Shown piece by piece: positions 1 to 8,305 of a stretch of 24,479 bases of DNA (position 1 is the first letter of the stretch; the number at the start of each line of letters is the position of its first letter). The notes beneath the pieces were generated by a model, which saw only the letters and a list, made by a program, of their open reading frames with translations, made no database searches and was not told where the DNA came from. A program made the position numbers and the translations under genes. The stretch is from the NCBI GenBank assembly GCA_037142875.1, contig JBAWZV010000015.1, positions 1-24,479 on the forward strand, given 5' to 3'. Source of the stretch: PALSA-600 sp037142875. GTDB lineage: Bacteria > Actinomycetota > Thermoleophilia > Gaiellales > Gaiellaceae.

Positions 1-80
1 ACCCCGAAGCGCGCGCGCAAGACTGACGGCGGCGCGTCGGCAGCCAAGTCCAAGGGCAAGAAGAAGGAGGTGGCTGCGTA

Positions 81-81
<1 letters not shown>
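1..81 (+). CDS. rplV: Ribosomal protein L22, C-terminal fragment
   Basis: This open frame enters from the left edge and ends at TAA (79-81), encoding 26 residues of a Lys/Arg/Ala-rich tail (TPKRARKTDGG...KKKEVAA). The identification rests mainly on position: rplV directly precedes rpsC in the S10 cluster of nearly all bacteria, and basic Lys/Ala tails on L22 are common in high-GC Gram-positives. The globular L22 domain lies outside the window, so the fold itself cannot be confirmed. The stop overlaps the rpsC start by one base (TAATG). An AAGAAGGAGG stretch at 61-70 inside this tail would serve as the rpsC Shine-Dalgarno sequence. Confidence 0.75.
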
Positions 82-1060
<979 letters not shown>

Positions 1061-1061
<1 letters not shown>

Positions 1062-1489
1062 TGTTGCTGCCGAGGCGTACAAAGTTTCGCAAGCAGCACC
1101 GCGGCCGTCGCCGCGGCGAGGCCAAGGGCCAGTCGACCGTGCAGTTCGGCGACTTCGGCATCAAGGCGCTCGAGAACGGTTGGATCACCAACCGCCAGAT
1201 CGAGGCAGCTCGTATCGCGATGACGCGCAAGGTCAAGCGCGGCGGCAAGGTCTGGATAAACATCTTCCCGGACAAGCCGTATACCAAGAAGCCGGCCGAG
1301 ACCCGCATGGGTAAGGGCAAGGGCTCGCCGGAAGGCTGGGTCGCAGTGATCAAGCCTGGCCGCGTGATGTTCGAGCTCGCCGGTGTCCCGGAGCCCCTCG
1401 CCAAGGAGGCGCTGCGTCTCGCAGGCCAGAAGCTGCCGATCAAGACCAAGTTCGTTCGGCGTGAGAGCGGTGATCTCTATGCGGACTAA
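1061..1489 (+). CDS. rplP: 50S ribosomal protein L16
   Basis: L16 helps organise the A-site tRNA region of the large subunit. The 142-residue product has the usual length and hallmark segments: an N-terminal MLLPRRTKFRKQHRGRRRG, then GDFGIKALENGWITNRQIEAAR near residues 30-50, KVWINIFPDKPYTKKPAETRMGKGKG near 64-88, and a C-terminal PGRVMFELAGVPEPLAKEALRLA. The ATG shares one base with the rpsC stop. The 3' end overlaps the likely rpmC start by 11 bases, so translation of the two is probably coupled. Confidence 0.97.
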
Positions 1490-1685
1490 CAACCTCCGCG
1501 ACATGAGCGACGCCGAGCTCCTCGGGAAGCTTGTGGACACGCGTCAGGAGCTGTTCAACCTGCGTTTCCAGTCCGCGACGGGCGCGCTCGAGAACACATC
1601 ACGTCTGAAGATTGCACGGCACGAGATCGCCCGCATCCTCACGGTTCAGCGGGAACGGGAAGCGACACAGAAGGTGGAAGGCTGA
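1479..1685 (+). CDS. rpmC: 50S ribosomal protein L29
   Basis: L29 lies at the polypeptide exit tunnel, where trigger factor and SRP dock. The 68-residue product MRTNNLRDMSDAELLGKL... contains the standard two-helix L29 body, with DTRQELFNLRFQSATGALEN in the middle and RLKIARHEIARI near the end. The ATG at 1479 lies inside the end of rplP. A second ATG at 1503 (MSDAEL) would remove the conserved LRDMS start, so 1479 is preferred; the reading frame continues further upstream, but that stretch is rplP in another frame. One base separates its TGA from the rpsQ ATG. Confidence 0.93.
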   Translation: MRTNNLRDMSDAELLGKLVDTRQELFNLRFQSATGALENTSRLKIARHEIARILTVQREREATQKVEG

Positions 1686-1686
1686 G

Positions 1687-2352
1687 ATGGCGGACGAGAC
1701 TGAGAACGAGACAACTGAAGAGACTCCTGCGGAGCCGGAGACCGAGGCGACCGAGGTCGTAGAGGCCGAGGTCGCTGCGGAGCCCCAGGCCGTGGAAGAG
1801 CCGGCTGCCGACGAGACCCCGGTGGAGGAGCCTGTCACCGAAGCGGCCGACGAAGCACCTGCCGCCGAGGTCGAGGAGCCTGCTGCTGCTGAGGAGGCCG
1901 CTGATGCGGTCACCGAAGAGGCCGCCCCCGCTCCCGAGGCCGCTGCAGCACCGGAGCCGGCCGCCGCGCCTGCAGCACCGCCGGAGCCGAAGAAGAAGCG
2001 CAAGCGTCTTCCGCGGGCCCTCCGTCACAAGCATTCCAAGCCGGAGCGCGTTCGCGCCGAGCCCCGCAAGCCGATCACCCGCACTGCCCCCGGCGAGACC
2101 GAGCCCGGTCGCCGCCAGGAGCGCCGAGGGGTCGTCGTCTCCGACAAGGAGAACAAGACGATCGTCGTCAAGGTCGACCTGATGCGGGCACACCCGAAGT
2201 ACAAGAAGGTCGTCCGGCGCAGCCGTAAGTTCCACGCGCACGACGAGGAGAACTCGGCCTCGATCGGCGACGTCGTCCGCATCATCGAGACGCGTCCGCT
2301 GTCGAAGCTGAAGAACTGGCGTCTGGCCGAAATCGTCGAGAAGGCGCGGTGA
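1687..2352 (+). CDS. rpsQ: 30S ribosomal protein S17 with about 130-residue acidic N-terminal extension
   Basis: S17 is a primary 16S rRNA-binding protein with an OB fold. The last ~80 of 221 residues are a normal S17: RRGVVVSDKENKTIVVKVD, RAHPKYKKVVRRSRKFHAHDEENSASIGDVVRIIETRPLSKLKNWRL. Ahead of it, residues 1-100 are almost entirely Glu/Ala/Pro/Thr/Val with many EEP and EAA motifs. A basic patch (PKKKRKRLPRALRHKHSKPERVR) follows and links to the S17 core. A typical S17 has 80-90 residues; N-terminal extensions are known in some actinobacteria, but this one exceeds the core in length. The ATG at 1687 has a GGAAGG site five bases upstream. Internal in-frame GTG codons exist within the acidic stretch, so a shorter form is possible. 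Confidence 0.95.
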   Translation: MADETENETTEETPAEPETEATEVVEAEVAAEPQAVEEPAADETPVEEPVTEAADEAPAAEVEEPAAAEEAADAVTEEAAPAPEAAAAPEPAAAPAAPPEPKKKRKRLPRALRHKHSKPERVRAEPRKPITRTAPGETEPGRRQERRGVVVSDKENKTIVVKVDLMRAHPKYKKVVRRSRKFHAHDEENSASIGDVVRIIETRPLSKLKNWRLAEIVEKAR

Positions 2353-2356
2353 TCCT

Positions 2357-2725
2357 GTGATCCAGCAAGAGTCACGTCTCAAGGTCGCCGACAACACCGG
2401 TGCCAAGGAGATCCTGTGCATTCGGGTCGTCGGCGGTTCGCGCCGTCGCTACGCCCGCGTCGGTGACGTCATCACCGCGACCGTCAAGGCCGCGACGCCG
2501 CAGGGCACTGTCAAGAAGGGCGAGGTCGTGAAGGCCGTCGTCGTTCGGACGAAGAAGGCGTACGGCCGTGAGGACGGCACCATGATCGCGTTCGACGAGA
2601 ACGCCGCGGTCATCATCGACGGTCAGAACAACCCGAGAGGCACACGCATCTTCGGGCCGGTCGCACGCGAGTTGCGCGAGCGGAACTTCATGAAGATCGT
2701 CAGTCTCGCGCCGGAGGTGCTCTAG
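2357..2725 (+). CDS. rplN: 50S ribosomal protein L14
   Basis: L14 lies at the subunit interface and contacts 16S rRNA. The 122 residues match the family length exactly. Diagnostic segments are MIQQESRLKVADNTGAKE at the start, GDVITATVKAATPQGTVKKGEVVKAVVVRT centrally and GTRIFGPVARELRERNFMKIVSLAPEVL at the end. The start codon is GTG at 2357, four bases after the rpsQ stop. The TAG stop overlaps the GTG of rplX by one base (TAGTG). Confidence 0.98.
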   Translation: MIQQESRLKVADNTGAKEILCIRVVGGSRRRYARVGDVITATVKAATPQGTVKKGEVVKAVVVRTKKAYGREDGTMIAFDENAAVIIDGQNNPRGTRIFGPVARELRERNFMKIVSLAPEVL

Positions 2726-3084
2726 TGAAGGTCAAGAAGGGCGATCTCGTCCAGATGACTGCCGGCAAGGATCGCGGCAAGCAGGGTCGCGTCGTTGAGG
2801 CTCTGCCGCGTGACGGCAAGGTCGTCGTCGAGAACCTCAATCTCGTGCACCGCCACTCCAAGCCGCGCCCGATCCGGGACGCGAATCGGATGGGTGGCGA
2901 ACAGATGACGCCGGGCGGGATCATCGACAAGGCGGTTCCGGTCCCGACGGGCAACGTCATGCTCGTCTGTCCAACCTGCAAGGCCCCGACACGCGTCGGG
3001 TACAAGACCAAGGAGAGCAAGGACGGCCCGGTCAAGGTGCGCGTCTGTAAACGCGACGGCTGCGGCCAGGAGATCGATCGCTGA
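2725..3084 (+). CDS. rplX: 50S ribosomal protein L24 with C-terminal four-Cys motif
   Basis: L24 is an early assembly protein near the exit tunnel. The N-terminal KOW motif is clear: KKGDLVQMTAGKDRGKQGRVVEALPRDGKVVVENLN (residues 4-39), followed by HRHSKPRP and GGIIDKAVPVPTGNVML. The C-terminus has Cys82-Pro-Thr-Cys85 and Cys108-X4-Cys113, a zinc-ribbon-like arrangement found in many bacterial L24 proteins, although the second pair is spaced CX4C rather than CX2C. The product has 119 residues with a GTG start, and the TGA overlaps the ATG of rplE by one base. Confidence 0.97.
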   Translation: MKVKKGDLVQMTAGKDRGKQGRVVEALPRDGKVVVENLNLVHRHSKPRPIRDANRMGGEQMTPGGIIDKAVPVPTGNVMLVCPTCKAPTRVGYKTKESKDGPVKVRVCKRDGCGQEIDR

Positions 3085-3659
3085 TGAGCACCACTGAGAA
3101 GGTCATTCCGCGCTTGAAGGAGCGCTACAACGACGAGCTCCGCGACCAGCTGAAGGATCAGCTCGGCCTCGAGTCGATCATGCAGGTTCCGACGATCACG
3201 AAGATCACGCTCAACATGGGCGTCGGCGAGGCCAAGACCGAGGTCAAGGTGCTCGACGCTGCCATGGAGGAGCTGACGATCATCGCCGGCCAGCGCGCCC
3301 AGGTTCGCAAGGCTCGGAAGTCGGTCGCCTCGTTCAAGCTCCGCGAAGGCATGCCGATCGGCGCTCGCGTCACGCTCCGGGGCGATCGGATGTGGGAGTT
3401 CCTCGATCGTCTCATCTCGGTCGCGCTCCCGCGGATCCGCGACTTCCGTGGTCTCAACCCGAAGTCGTTCGACGGCCGGGGCAACTACTCGCTCGGCATC
3501 CGCGAGCAGATTATCTTTCCCGAGATCGACTACGACAGCATCAAAACGATCCGCGGCCTCGACGTCGCGATCACGACCAGCGCGGTAACCGACCAGCAGG
3601 CCGAGGCGCTCTTGCGTGGCCTGGGTTTGCCGATCGCAACCGAGGAGCAGAGGAACTAG
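3084..3659 (+). CDS. rplE: 50S ribosomal protein L5
   Basis: L5 binds 5S rRNA and forms part of the central protuberance, contacting P-site tRNA. At 191 residues it has slightly more than the usual ~180. Recognisable blocks are PRLKERYNDELRDQL, MQVPTITKITLNMGVGEA, GQRAQVRKARKSVASFKLREGMPIGARVTLRG, FLDRLISVALPRIRDFRGLN and SLGIREQIIFPEIDYD. The ATG overlaps the rplX stop and the TAG overlaps the GTG of rpsN, each by one base. Confidence 0.98.
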   Translation: MSTTEKVIPRLKERYNDELRDQLKDQLGLESIMQVPTITKITLNMGVGEAKTEVKVLDAAMEELTIIAGQRAQVRKARKSVASFKLREGMPIGARVTLRGDRMWEFLDRLISVALPRIRDFRGLNPKSFDGRGNYSLGIREQIIFPEIDYDSIKTIRGLDVAITTSAVTDQQAEALLRGLGLPIATEEQRN

Positions 3660-3844
3660 TGGCCAAGAAATCGCTGATCGCGAAGGCAGCGCGCCCCGCC
3701 AAGTACAAGGTGCGCAACTACAGCCGCTGCAACAAGTGCGGCCGCCCGCGTGCCGTCTTCAAAAAGTTTGGACTTTGCCGCATCTGCCTTCGGGAGCTCG
3801 CCCATCAGGGCGCTATCCCAGGCATGACGAAGAGCTCGTGGTAG
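3659..3844 (+). CDS. rpsN: 30S ribosomal protein S14, zinc-binding type
   Basis: The 61-residue GTG-initiated product begins AKKSLIAKAARPAKYKVRNY. It carries a CXXC-X12-CXXC zinc site (Cys24, Cys27, Cys40, Cys43) and ends GAIPGMTKSSW, the signature of the short zinc form of S14 (often called type Z). S14 helps assemble the 30S head. Position between L5 and S8 is standard for the spc operon. The start shares one base with the rplE TAG. Actinobacteria often keep a second, zinc-independent S14 elsewhere under zinc-uptake control; none is visible here. Confidence 0.97.
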   Translation: MAKKSLIAKAARPAKYKVRNYSRCNKCGRPRAVFKKFGLCRICLRELAHQGAIPGMTKSSW

Positions 3845-3852
3845 GGGGATAA

Positions 3853-4251
3853 GTGCTTACTGATCCAGTTGCAGACATGCTCACCCGTATCCGTAACGCC
3901 AACAAGGCGTTGCACGATCGCACGGAGATGCCGTCCTCACGCCTCAAGGTGGAGATCGCTCGCATCCTCAAGGAAGAGGGGTACGTGCGTGACTTCCATA
4001 TCGAGGAGCGCGAGCTGCCCTACAAGGTGCTCGTGATCGAGCTTAAGTACGGGCGTAGCCGGGAGCGGGTGCTGTCGGGTCTGAAGCGCGTCTCCAAGCC
4101 GGGCCGTCGTCGCTACGCTGGCAGGGCCGAACTGCCGCGGGTCATGGGCGGTATGGGTACGGCGATTCTCTCGACCTCTCGCGGTGTCATCACGAGCCGC
4201 ACTGCCGAGCGCGAAGGGATCGGCGGAGAAGTCATCTGTTTCGTCTGGTAA
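3853..4251 (+). CDS. rpsH: 30S ribosomal protein S8
   Basis: S8 is a central-domain 16S rRNA-binding assembly protein, and in E. coli it is the repressor of the spc operon. The 132 residues start MLTDPVADMLTRIRNANKA (GTG start at 3853, with AGGGGG at 3843-3848 as ribosome site). They include SRLKVEIARILKEEGYVRDF and end GGMGTAILSTSRGVITSRTAEREGIGGEVICFVW, all hallmarks of the family. It lies eight bases after rpsN. Confidence 0.98.
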   Translation: MLTDPVADMLTRIRNANKALHDRTEMPSSRLKVEIARILKEEGYVRDFHIEERELPYKVLVIELKYGRSRERVLSGLKRVSKPGRRRYAGRAELPRVMGGMGTAILSTSRGVITSRTAEREGIGGEVICFVW

Positions 4252-4255
4252 CCAC

Positions 4256-4789
4256 ATGAGCCGCATCGGAAAACAGCCAATTGAAGTGCCTGCCGGCGTA
4301 CAGGTGTCCATCAACCCGGGTCGCGTCAGCGTCACTGGGCCGAAGGGCGAGCTGCACCAGCAGGTTCCCGCCAGGATGACGATCACGCAGGAGGGCGACA
4401 CGCTCCTCGTTACGCGCCCCACCGAGCGCGGCACTGACCGGGCGCTGCACGGTCTCACACGCACGCTCGTGGCGAACATGGTCGAGGGTGTCACGAAGGG
4501 CTACGAGAAGAAGCTCGAGATCCAGGGCGTCGGCTATCGCGCTGCGCTCGTCGGGCCGGACATCGAGCTTCAGGTCGGTTACTCCCACTCGGTCAAGATC
4601 GTCCCGCATCCGGGCATCGAGTTCGAGATTCCTGTTCCGACGCAGATCATCGTGCGCGGGATCGACAAGCAGCGGGTTGGTCAGACCGCCGCAGAGATCC
4701 GCCGGGTGCGTCCGCCGGAGCCGTACAAGGGCAAGGGCATTCGTTACGAGGGCGAGAAGGTTCGCCGGAAGGTCGGGAAGCGCGCATGA
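4256..4789 (+). CDS. rplF: 50S ribosomal protein L6
   Basis: L6 lies near the sarcin-ricin loop and the factor-binding site. The ATG at 4256 gives MSRIGKQPIEVPAGVQV, the canonical N-terminus, and 177 residues, the usual length. The open frame extends upstream only as out-of-frame rpsH sequence. The duplicated L6 domains are visible, with VEGVTKGYEKKLEIQGVGYRA in the middle and RRVRPPEPYKGKGIRYEGE near the C-terminus. The gap to rpsH is four bases, and the stop overlaps rplR in an ATGA. Confidence 0.98.
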   Translation: MSRIGKQPIEVPAGVQVSINPGRVSVTGPKGELHQQVPARMTITQEGDTLLVTRPTERGTDRALHGLTRTLVANMVEGVTKGYEKKLEIQGVGYRAALVGPDIELQVGYSHSVKIVPHPGIEFEIPVPTQIIVRGIDKQRVGQTAAEIRRVRPPEPYKGKGIRYEGEKVRRKVGKRA

Positions 4790-5139
4790 GCACTCTGTCC
4801 GTTCGTGAGGCGCGTCTGCGCCGTCATCGCCGTATTCGCGGCAAGGTCGCCGGTACGGCAGCGCGGCCCCGCTTGATGGTATTCCGCTCCAACAAGGGCG
4901 TCTTTGCCCAGCTCGTCGACGACTCGACCGGCAAGACGATTGTCGGCGCAAACTGGGTGGGCCTCAAGGGGTTCACCGGCGACAAGACCGCTCAGGCGCG
5001 CGAGGTTGGCAAGACCCTCGCCGAGATGGCCAAGAAGGCGGGTGTCGAAGCAGTCGTGTTCGATCGCGGCGGCTACCTGTACCACGGACGCGTCAAGGCT
5101 CTCGCTGACGGCGCGCGCGAAGGGGGACTGAAGTTTTGA
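4786..5139 (+). CDS. rplR: 50S ribosomal protein L18
   Basis: L18 binds 5S rRNA together with L5. The 117 residues show the family pattern: an N-terminal RLRRHRRIRGKVAGTAARPRLMVFRSNKGVFAQLVDDSTGKTI and a C-terminal AKKAGVEAVVFDRGGYLYHGRVKALADGAREGGLKF. It starts at ATG within the ATGA overlap with rplF and ends in a TTGA overlap with rpsE, so both junctions look translationally coupled. Confidence 0.98.
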   Translation: MSTLSVREARLRRHRRIRGKVAGTAARPRLMVFRSNKGVFAQLVDDSTGKTIVGANWVGLKGFTGDKTAQAREVGKTLAEMAKKAGVEAVVFDRGGYLYHGRVKALADGAREGGLKF

Positions 5140-5669
5140 GCGAGATCGCCGAGAACAGGGAACTCAAGGAGCGCGTGGTCGAGATCAACCGCGTCGCCAA
5201 GGTCGTCAAGGGTGGTCGGCGTTTCTCGTTCACCGCACTTGTCGTCGTCGGTGATGAGGTCGACCGGGTCGGTGTCGGATACGGGAAGGCGCGGGAAGTG
5301 CCTCTCGCGATCTCGAAGGCCGTCGACGATGCGAAGAAGAACATGTTCACCGTGCCCAAGCACGGGCAGACGATCACGCACCAGGTGCTCGGTAGGTTCG
5401 GAGCTGGCAAGGTCATGCTTCGGCCGGCCTCTCCCGGTACCGGCGTCATCGCCGGCGGCGGTGTGCGTGCCGTTCTGGAGCTCGGCGGCATCCGCGACGT
5501 CCTCGCGAAGTCGCTTGGGACGTCGAACCCGATCAACATGCTCAAGGCCGCAGAGCAGGCCCTCCGTGGTCTCCGGCGGCCCGAGGATGTTGCAAACGCG
5601 CGCGGCAAGTCGGTACGCGACGTCCTTCCGTGGAAGCCCGATGCTGTGAAGGAGACTGCAGGTGTCTAG
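5136..5669 (+). CDS. rpsE: 30S ribosomal protein S5
   Basis: S5 lines the mRNA entry channel and influences decoding fidelity. Its dsRBD-like N-terminal domain is clear (LKERVVEINRVAKVVKGGRRFSF..., VGVGYGKAREVPLAISKAVDDAKKNM). The C-terminal domain has PASPGTGVIAGGGVRAVLELGGIRDVLAKSLGT and NPINMLKAAEQAL. The product has 177 residues. The start is TTG at 5136, inside the rplR stop (TTGA), and no better start is available because the conserved S5 domain begins about ten residues later. An AGGGGG stretch at 5121-5126 supports it. The end overlaps rpmD by eight bases. Confidence 0.97.
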   Translation: MSEIAENRELKERVVEINRVAKVVKGGRRFSFTALVVVGDEVDRVGVGYGKAREVPLAISKAVDDAKKNMFTVPKHGQTITHQVLGRFGAGKVMLRPASPGTGVIAGGGVRAVLELGGIRDVLAKSLGTSNPINMLKAAEQALRGLRRPEDVANARGKSVRDVLPWKPDAVKETAGV

Positions 5670-5841
5670 GATCAAGCTCACCCAGATCAAGAGCGCGATC
5701 GGGCAGTCACCGCGTCATCGCGGCACGCTGCGCGCGCTCGGCCTCGGGAAGATCGGCCGCACCGCCGAGCACGACCAGAACCCCGTCATTGCAGGCATGC
5801 TCCGCAAGGTCCGTCATCTCGTGAAAGTGGAGGAGTCGTAG
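5662..5841 (+). CDS. rpmD: 50S ribosomal protein L30
   Basis: This 59-residue GTG-initiated product (SRIKLTQIKSAIGQSPRHRG, TLRALGLGKIGRTAEHDQNP, then VIAGMLRKVRHLVKVEES) is a complete bacterial L30 of standard length. It binds 23S and 5S rRNA regions of the large subunit. The start at 5662 lies inside the 3' end of rpsE, overlapping by eight bases, with GGAGAC at 5651-5656 as a plausible ribosome site. The TAG stop overlaps the GTG of rplO by one base. It fills the standard L30 slot between S5 and L15. Confidence 0.95.
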   Translation: MSRIKLTQIKSAIGQSPRHRGTLRALGLGKIGRTAEHDQNPVIAGMLRKVRHLVKVEES

Positions 5842-6455
5842 TGTCCGGCGATCTGAATCTCTCGAACCTCCAGCCTGCGCAGCCGCGCAAGGATCGCAAG
5901 CGCATCGGCCGCGGCATGGGCTCGGGCACGGGTCGCTACTCCGGCCGCGGGATCAAGGGGCAGAAGTCGCGCTCGGGCTCGCACATGATGCGTACCGGTT
6001 TCGAGGGCGGGCAGATGCCGCTCGCGATGCGCCTGCCGAAGCTGCGCGGTAACACCTCCCGCGACGCCATGCCGGTCGGTCCGTTCCGGACGTACACCCA
6101 GCCGGTCAACATTCGTGACCTCGACCTCTTCGAGGTTGGCGACACTGTCACGCCCGAGACGCTCAAGGCGAAGGGTCTGATCCGGTCGATCCGCAAGGAC
6201 GTCAAGCTCCTCGGCATCGGCGAGCTCACCAAGAAGCTCACGATCACGGTGCACGGCGCCTCGGCGACCGCTCGCGAGAAGGTCGAAGCTGCCGGTGGCA
6301 CGCTGATCCTGCTCAAGGAGCCGAAGGTCAAGAAGACGAAGAAGCGCAAGGCTGCACCGAAGGCGGCCGCTGCCGAAACCGCTTCTGGCGAGACCGTCGA
6401 GACCGACGCCGTCACCGAGTCGGCCACCGACAACTCAGCCGAGACGGGGGAGTAG
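5841..6455 (+). CDS. rplO: 50S ribosomal protein L15 with acidic C-terminal tail
   Basis: L15 is a late-assembly protein near the 23S core. The N-terminal Gly/Arg/Lys-rich segment is diagnostic (KRIGRGMGSGTGRYSGRG, KGQKSRSG, FEGGQMPLAMRLPKLRG), followed by the globular domain up to about residue 160 (EKVEAAGGTLILLKEP). Residues 161-174 form a Lys-rich linker and 175-204 an Ala/Thr/Glu/Ser acidic tail, giving 204 residues against the usual ~145-150. It starts with GTG at 5841 inside the rpmD stop. The tail resembles those on S17 and L17 in this window. Confidence 0.97.
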   Translation: MSGDLNLSNLQPAQPRKDRKRIGRGMGSGTGRYSGRGIKGQKSRSGSHMMRTGFEGGQMPLAMRLPKLRGNTSRDAMPVGPFRTYTQPVNIRDLDLFEVGDTVTPETLKAKGLIRSIRKDVKLLGIGELTKKLTITVHGASATAREKVEAAGGTLILLKEPKVKKTKKRKAAPKAAAAETASGETVETDAVTESATDNSAETGE

Positions 6456-6459
6456 AGCG

Positions 6460-7713
6460 CTGCTCTCCTGGCTCGCCAACGCGTGGCGAGTCCCGGAGCT
6501 CCGGCGCCGGGTGCTCTTCACCGCTGCGGTCCTCGCCGCCTACCGTCTCGGCTCGTGGATGCCTGCGCCGGGCGTCGACTCGAAGACAATCCAGAACTAC
6601 TTCAACGGCCAGGGCGGCACCGTCCTCGGCCTGCTGAACCTGTTCAGCGGATCGGCGCTTTCGCGTTTCTCGCTCTTCGCCCTCGGGATCATGCCGTACG
6701 TCACGGCGTCGATCATCCTGCAGCTGATGACCGCTGTCATCCCGCGCCTCGAGGAGCTGAAGAAGGAGGGCGAGTCGGGGTACGCCAAGATCAACCAGTA
6801 CACCCGCTACCTGACGGTCGTGCTCGCCGCGGCCCAGAGCGCCGGCTACGCCTACCTGTTCAAGCGCCAGGGAGCTCTCCAGATCAACGGCGGCCGCATC
6901 GTGCTGATCGTGATCACGCTGACCGCGGGCACCTGCCTTCTGATGTGGATGGGCGAGCTGATCACCAAGCGCGGCATTGGCAACGGCATCTCGCTGCTGA
7001 TCTTCGCCTCGATCCTCACCTCGGCGCCCGAAGGCATCAACGCCTGGATTAACGGCGGCCCGATGGAGAAGCTCTTCTTCCCGCTCGTCGCGATCGGCGT
7101 TGTCGTTGCCGTCGTCTTCGTGCAGGAGGGACAGCGGCGCATCCCGATCCAGTACGCGAAACGCATGGTTGGCCGCCGCCAGACCTCCGGCGGCACGACG
7201 TACATGCCGCTGCGCGTGAACATGGCGGGCGTCATCCCGGTCATCTTCGCGGCCGCGATCATGGCATTCCCGCCAACGATCGGCCAGTTCTTCCCGCAGA
7301 CGCAGGGCTTCATCAACGCCCACTTCTCGCCGACGAACTGGAGCTACCTGGCGCTTGAGGGCCTGCTGATCGTCGTGTTCACCTACTTCTACACCGCGGT
7401 CCAGTTCGACCCGGTCGACCAGGCCGACAACCTGCGCAAGCACGGTGGGTACATCCCGGGCATCAGGCCGGGCCCGCCGACCGCGCAGTACCTCGATCGC
7501 ATCCTGACCCGCCTGACCCTCCCCGGCGCGCTCTACCTTGCGGCCATCGCGGTGCTGCCGTCGATCTTCATCCGCTACGGCGGGTTCTCGCAGGCGACGT
7601 CGCGGGCGCTCGGAGGAACCTCGGTGCTGATCGTCGTCGGCGTCGCGCTCGACACGATGCGCCAGATGGAGTCGCAGATGATGATGCGCTCCTACGAAGG
7701 CTTCCTGCGGTAA
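6460..7713 (+). CDS. secY: Protein translocase subunit SecY, probable CTG start
   Basis: SecY is the ten-helix channel of the Sec translocon. From 6460 the product has 417 residues, beginning (with CTG read as Met) MLSWLANAWRVPELRRRV and then helix 1 with AYRLGSWMPAPGV, the conserved N-terminal pattern. Further hallmarks are the plug segment (NLFSGSALSRFSLFALGIMPYVTASIILQL), the cytoplasmic loop KRMVGRRQTSGGTTYMPLRVNMAGVIPVIFA and the later PVDQADNLRKHGGYIPGIRPG. No ATG, GTG or TTG occurs in frame between the rplO stop and GTG 6511. Starting at 6511 would delete the conserved amphipathic N-terminus. GGGGGAG at 6446-6452 lies seven bases before CTG 6460, which favours it. Gene identity is certain; the start is inferred. 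Confidence 0.95.
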   Translation: MLSWLANAWRVPELRRRVLFTAAVLAAYRLGSWMPAPGVDSKTIQNYFNGQGGTVLGLLNLFSGSALSRFSLFALGIMPYVTASIILQLMTAVIPRLEELKKEGESGYAKINQYTRYLTVVLAAAQSAGYAYLFKRQGALQINGGRIVLIVITLTAGTCLLMWMGELITKRGIGNGISLLIFASILTSAPEGINAWINGGPMEKLFFPLVAIGVVVAVVFVQEGQRRIPIQYAKRMVGRRQTSGGTTYMPLRVNMAGVIPVIFAAAIMAFPPTIGQFFPQTQGFINAHFSPTNWSYLALEGLLIVVFTYFYTAVQFDPVDQADNLRKHGGYIPGIRPGPPTAQYLDRILTRLTLPGALYLAAIAVLPSIFIRYGGFSQATSRALGGTSVLIVVGVALDTMRQMESQMMMRSYEGFLR

Positions 7714-7720
7714 CCGGCTG

Positions 7721-8305
7721 ATGAACCTGCTCGTGTTGGGCCCGCAGGGAGCGGGCAAGGGAACCCAGGCCACGCGGATCGCCGCGGACTACGCGATTCC
7801 CCACATCTCGACGGGGGACATGTTCCGGGCGGCCGTCGCCGCGCAGACGCCGCTCGGCGCGCGCGTCGAGCCGATCCTCGCAGCGGGCGAGCTCGTGCCC
7901 GATGACCTCACGGTCGCGCTCATCCAGGCGCGACTCAGCGAGACCGATGCGTTCGACGGCTTCATCCTCGACGGCTTCCCCCGGAACCTTGCCCAGGCCG
8001 AGGCACTCGACGAGATGCTGACCCTGATCGGGCGAAAGCTCGACGCGATCCTGTTCTTCGACCTCCCGCACGACATCGCGACCGAGCGGATGATGCACCG
8101 CGCGGAGATGGAGAGCCGTTCCGACGATACGCCCGACGTCATAGCCCGGCGGCTCGAGATCTACGAGGCCACGACGAAGCCCGTCGTCGAGCACTACCGC
8201 GCCACTGGCAACCTCGTCCCGCTGCACGCGCAGCGGACGATCGAGGAGGTCTACGCCGAGGTGCAGGACGCATTCGACGAGCTCGGCGACCGGGAGACCG
8301 CGTGA
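7721..8305 (+). CDS. adk: Adenylate kinase, short-LID form
   Basis: The enzyme interconverts AMP + ATP with 2 ADP. The P-loop GPQGAGKGT spans residues 7-15, the AMP-binding HISTGDMFRAAV follows at about 28-39, and DGFILDGFPRNLAQAEAL matches the CORE signature. The lid region is short (MHRAEMESRSDDTPDVIARRLEIY) and lacks the four-Cys zinc lid, as in the short adenylate kinases of actinobacteria. The product has 194 residues. It lies eight bases after secY, a standard Gram-positive arrangement, and overlaps map in a GTGA. Confidence 0.97.
   Translation: MNLLVLGPQGAGKGTQATRIAADYAIPHISTGDMFRAAVAAQTPLGARVEPILAAGELVPDDLTVALIQARLSETDAFDGFILDGFPRNLAQAEALDEMLTLIGRKLDAILFFDLPHDIATERMMHRAEMESRSDDTPDVIARRLEIYEATTKPVVEHYRATGNLVPLHAQRTIEEVYAEVQDAFDELGDRETA

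Noticed and set aside
6412..7773. 453-codon open frame on the - strand
   Set aside because: It is antisense to secY and its ends fall in rplO and adk; the sequence is Arg/Asp/His-rich with no domain, as expected from the GC-rich complementary strand.
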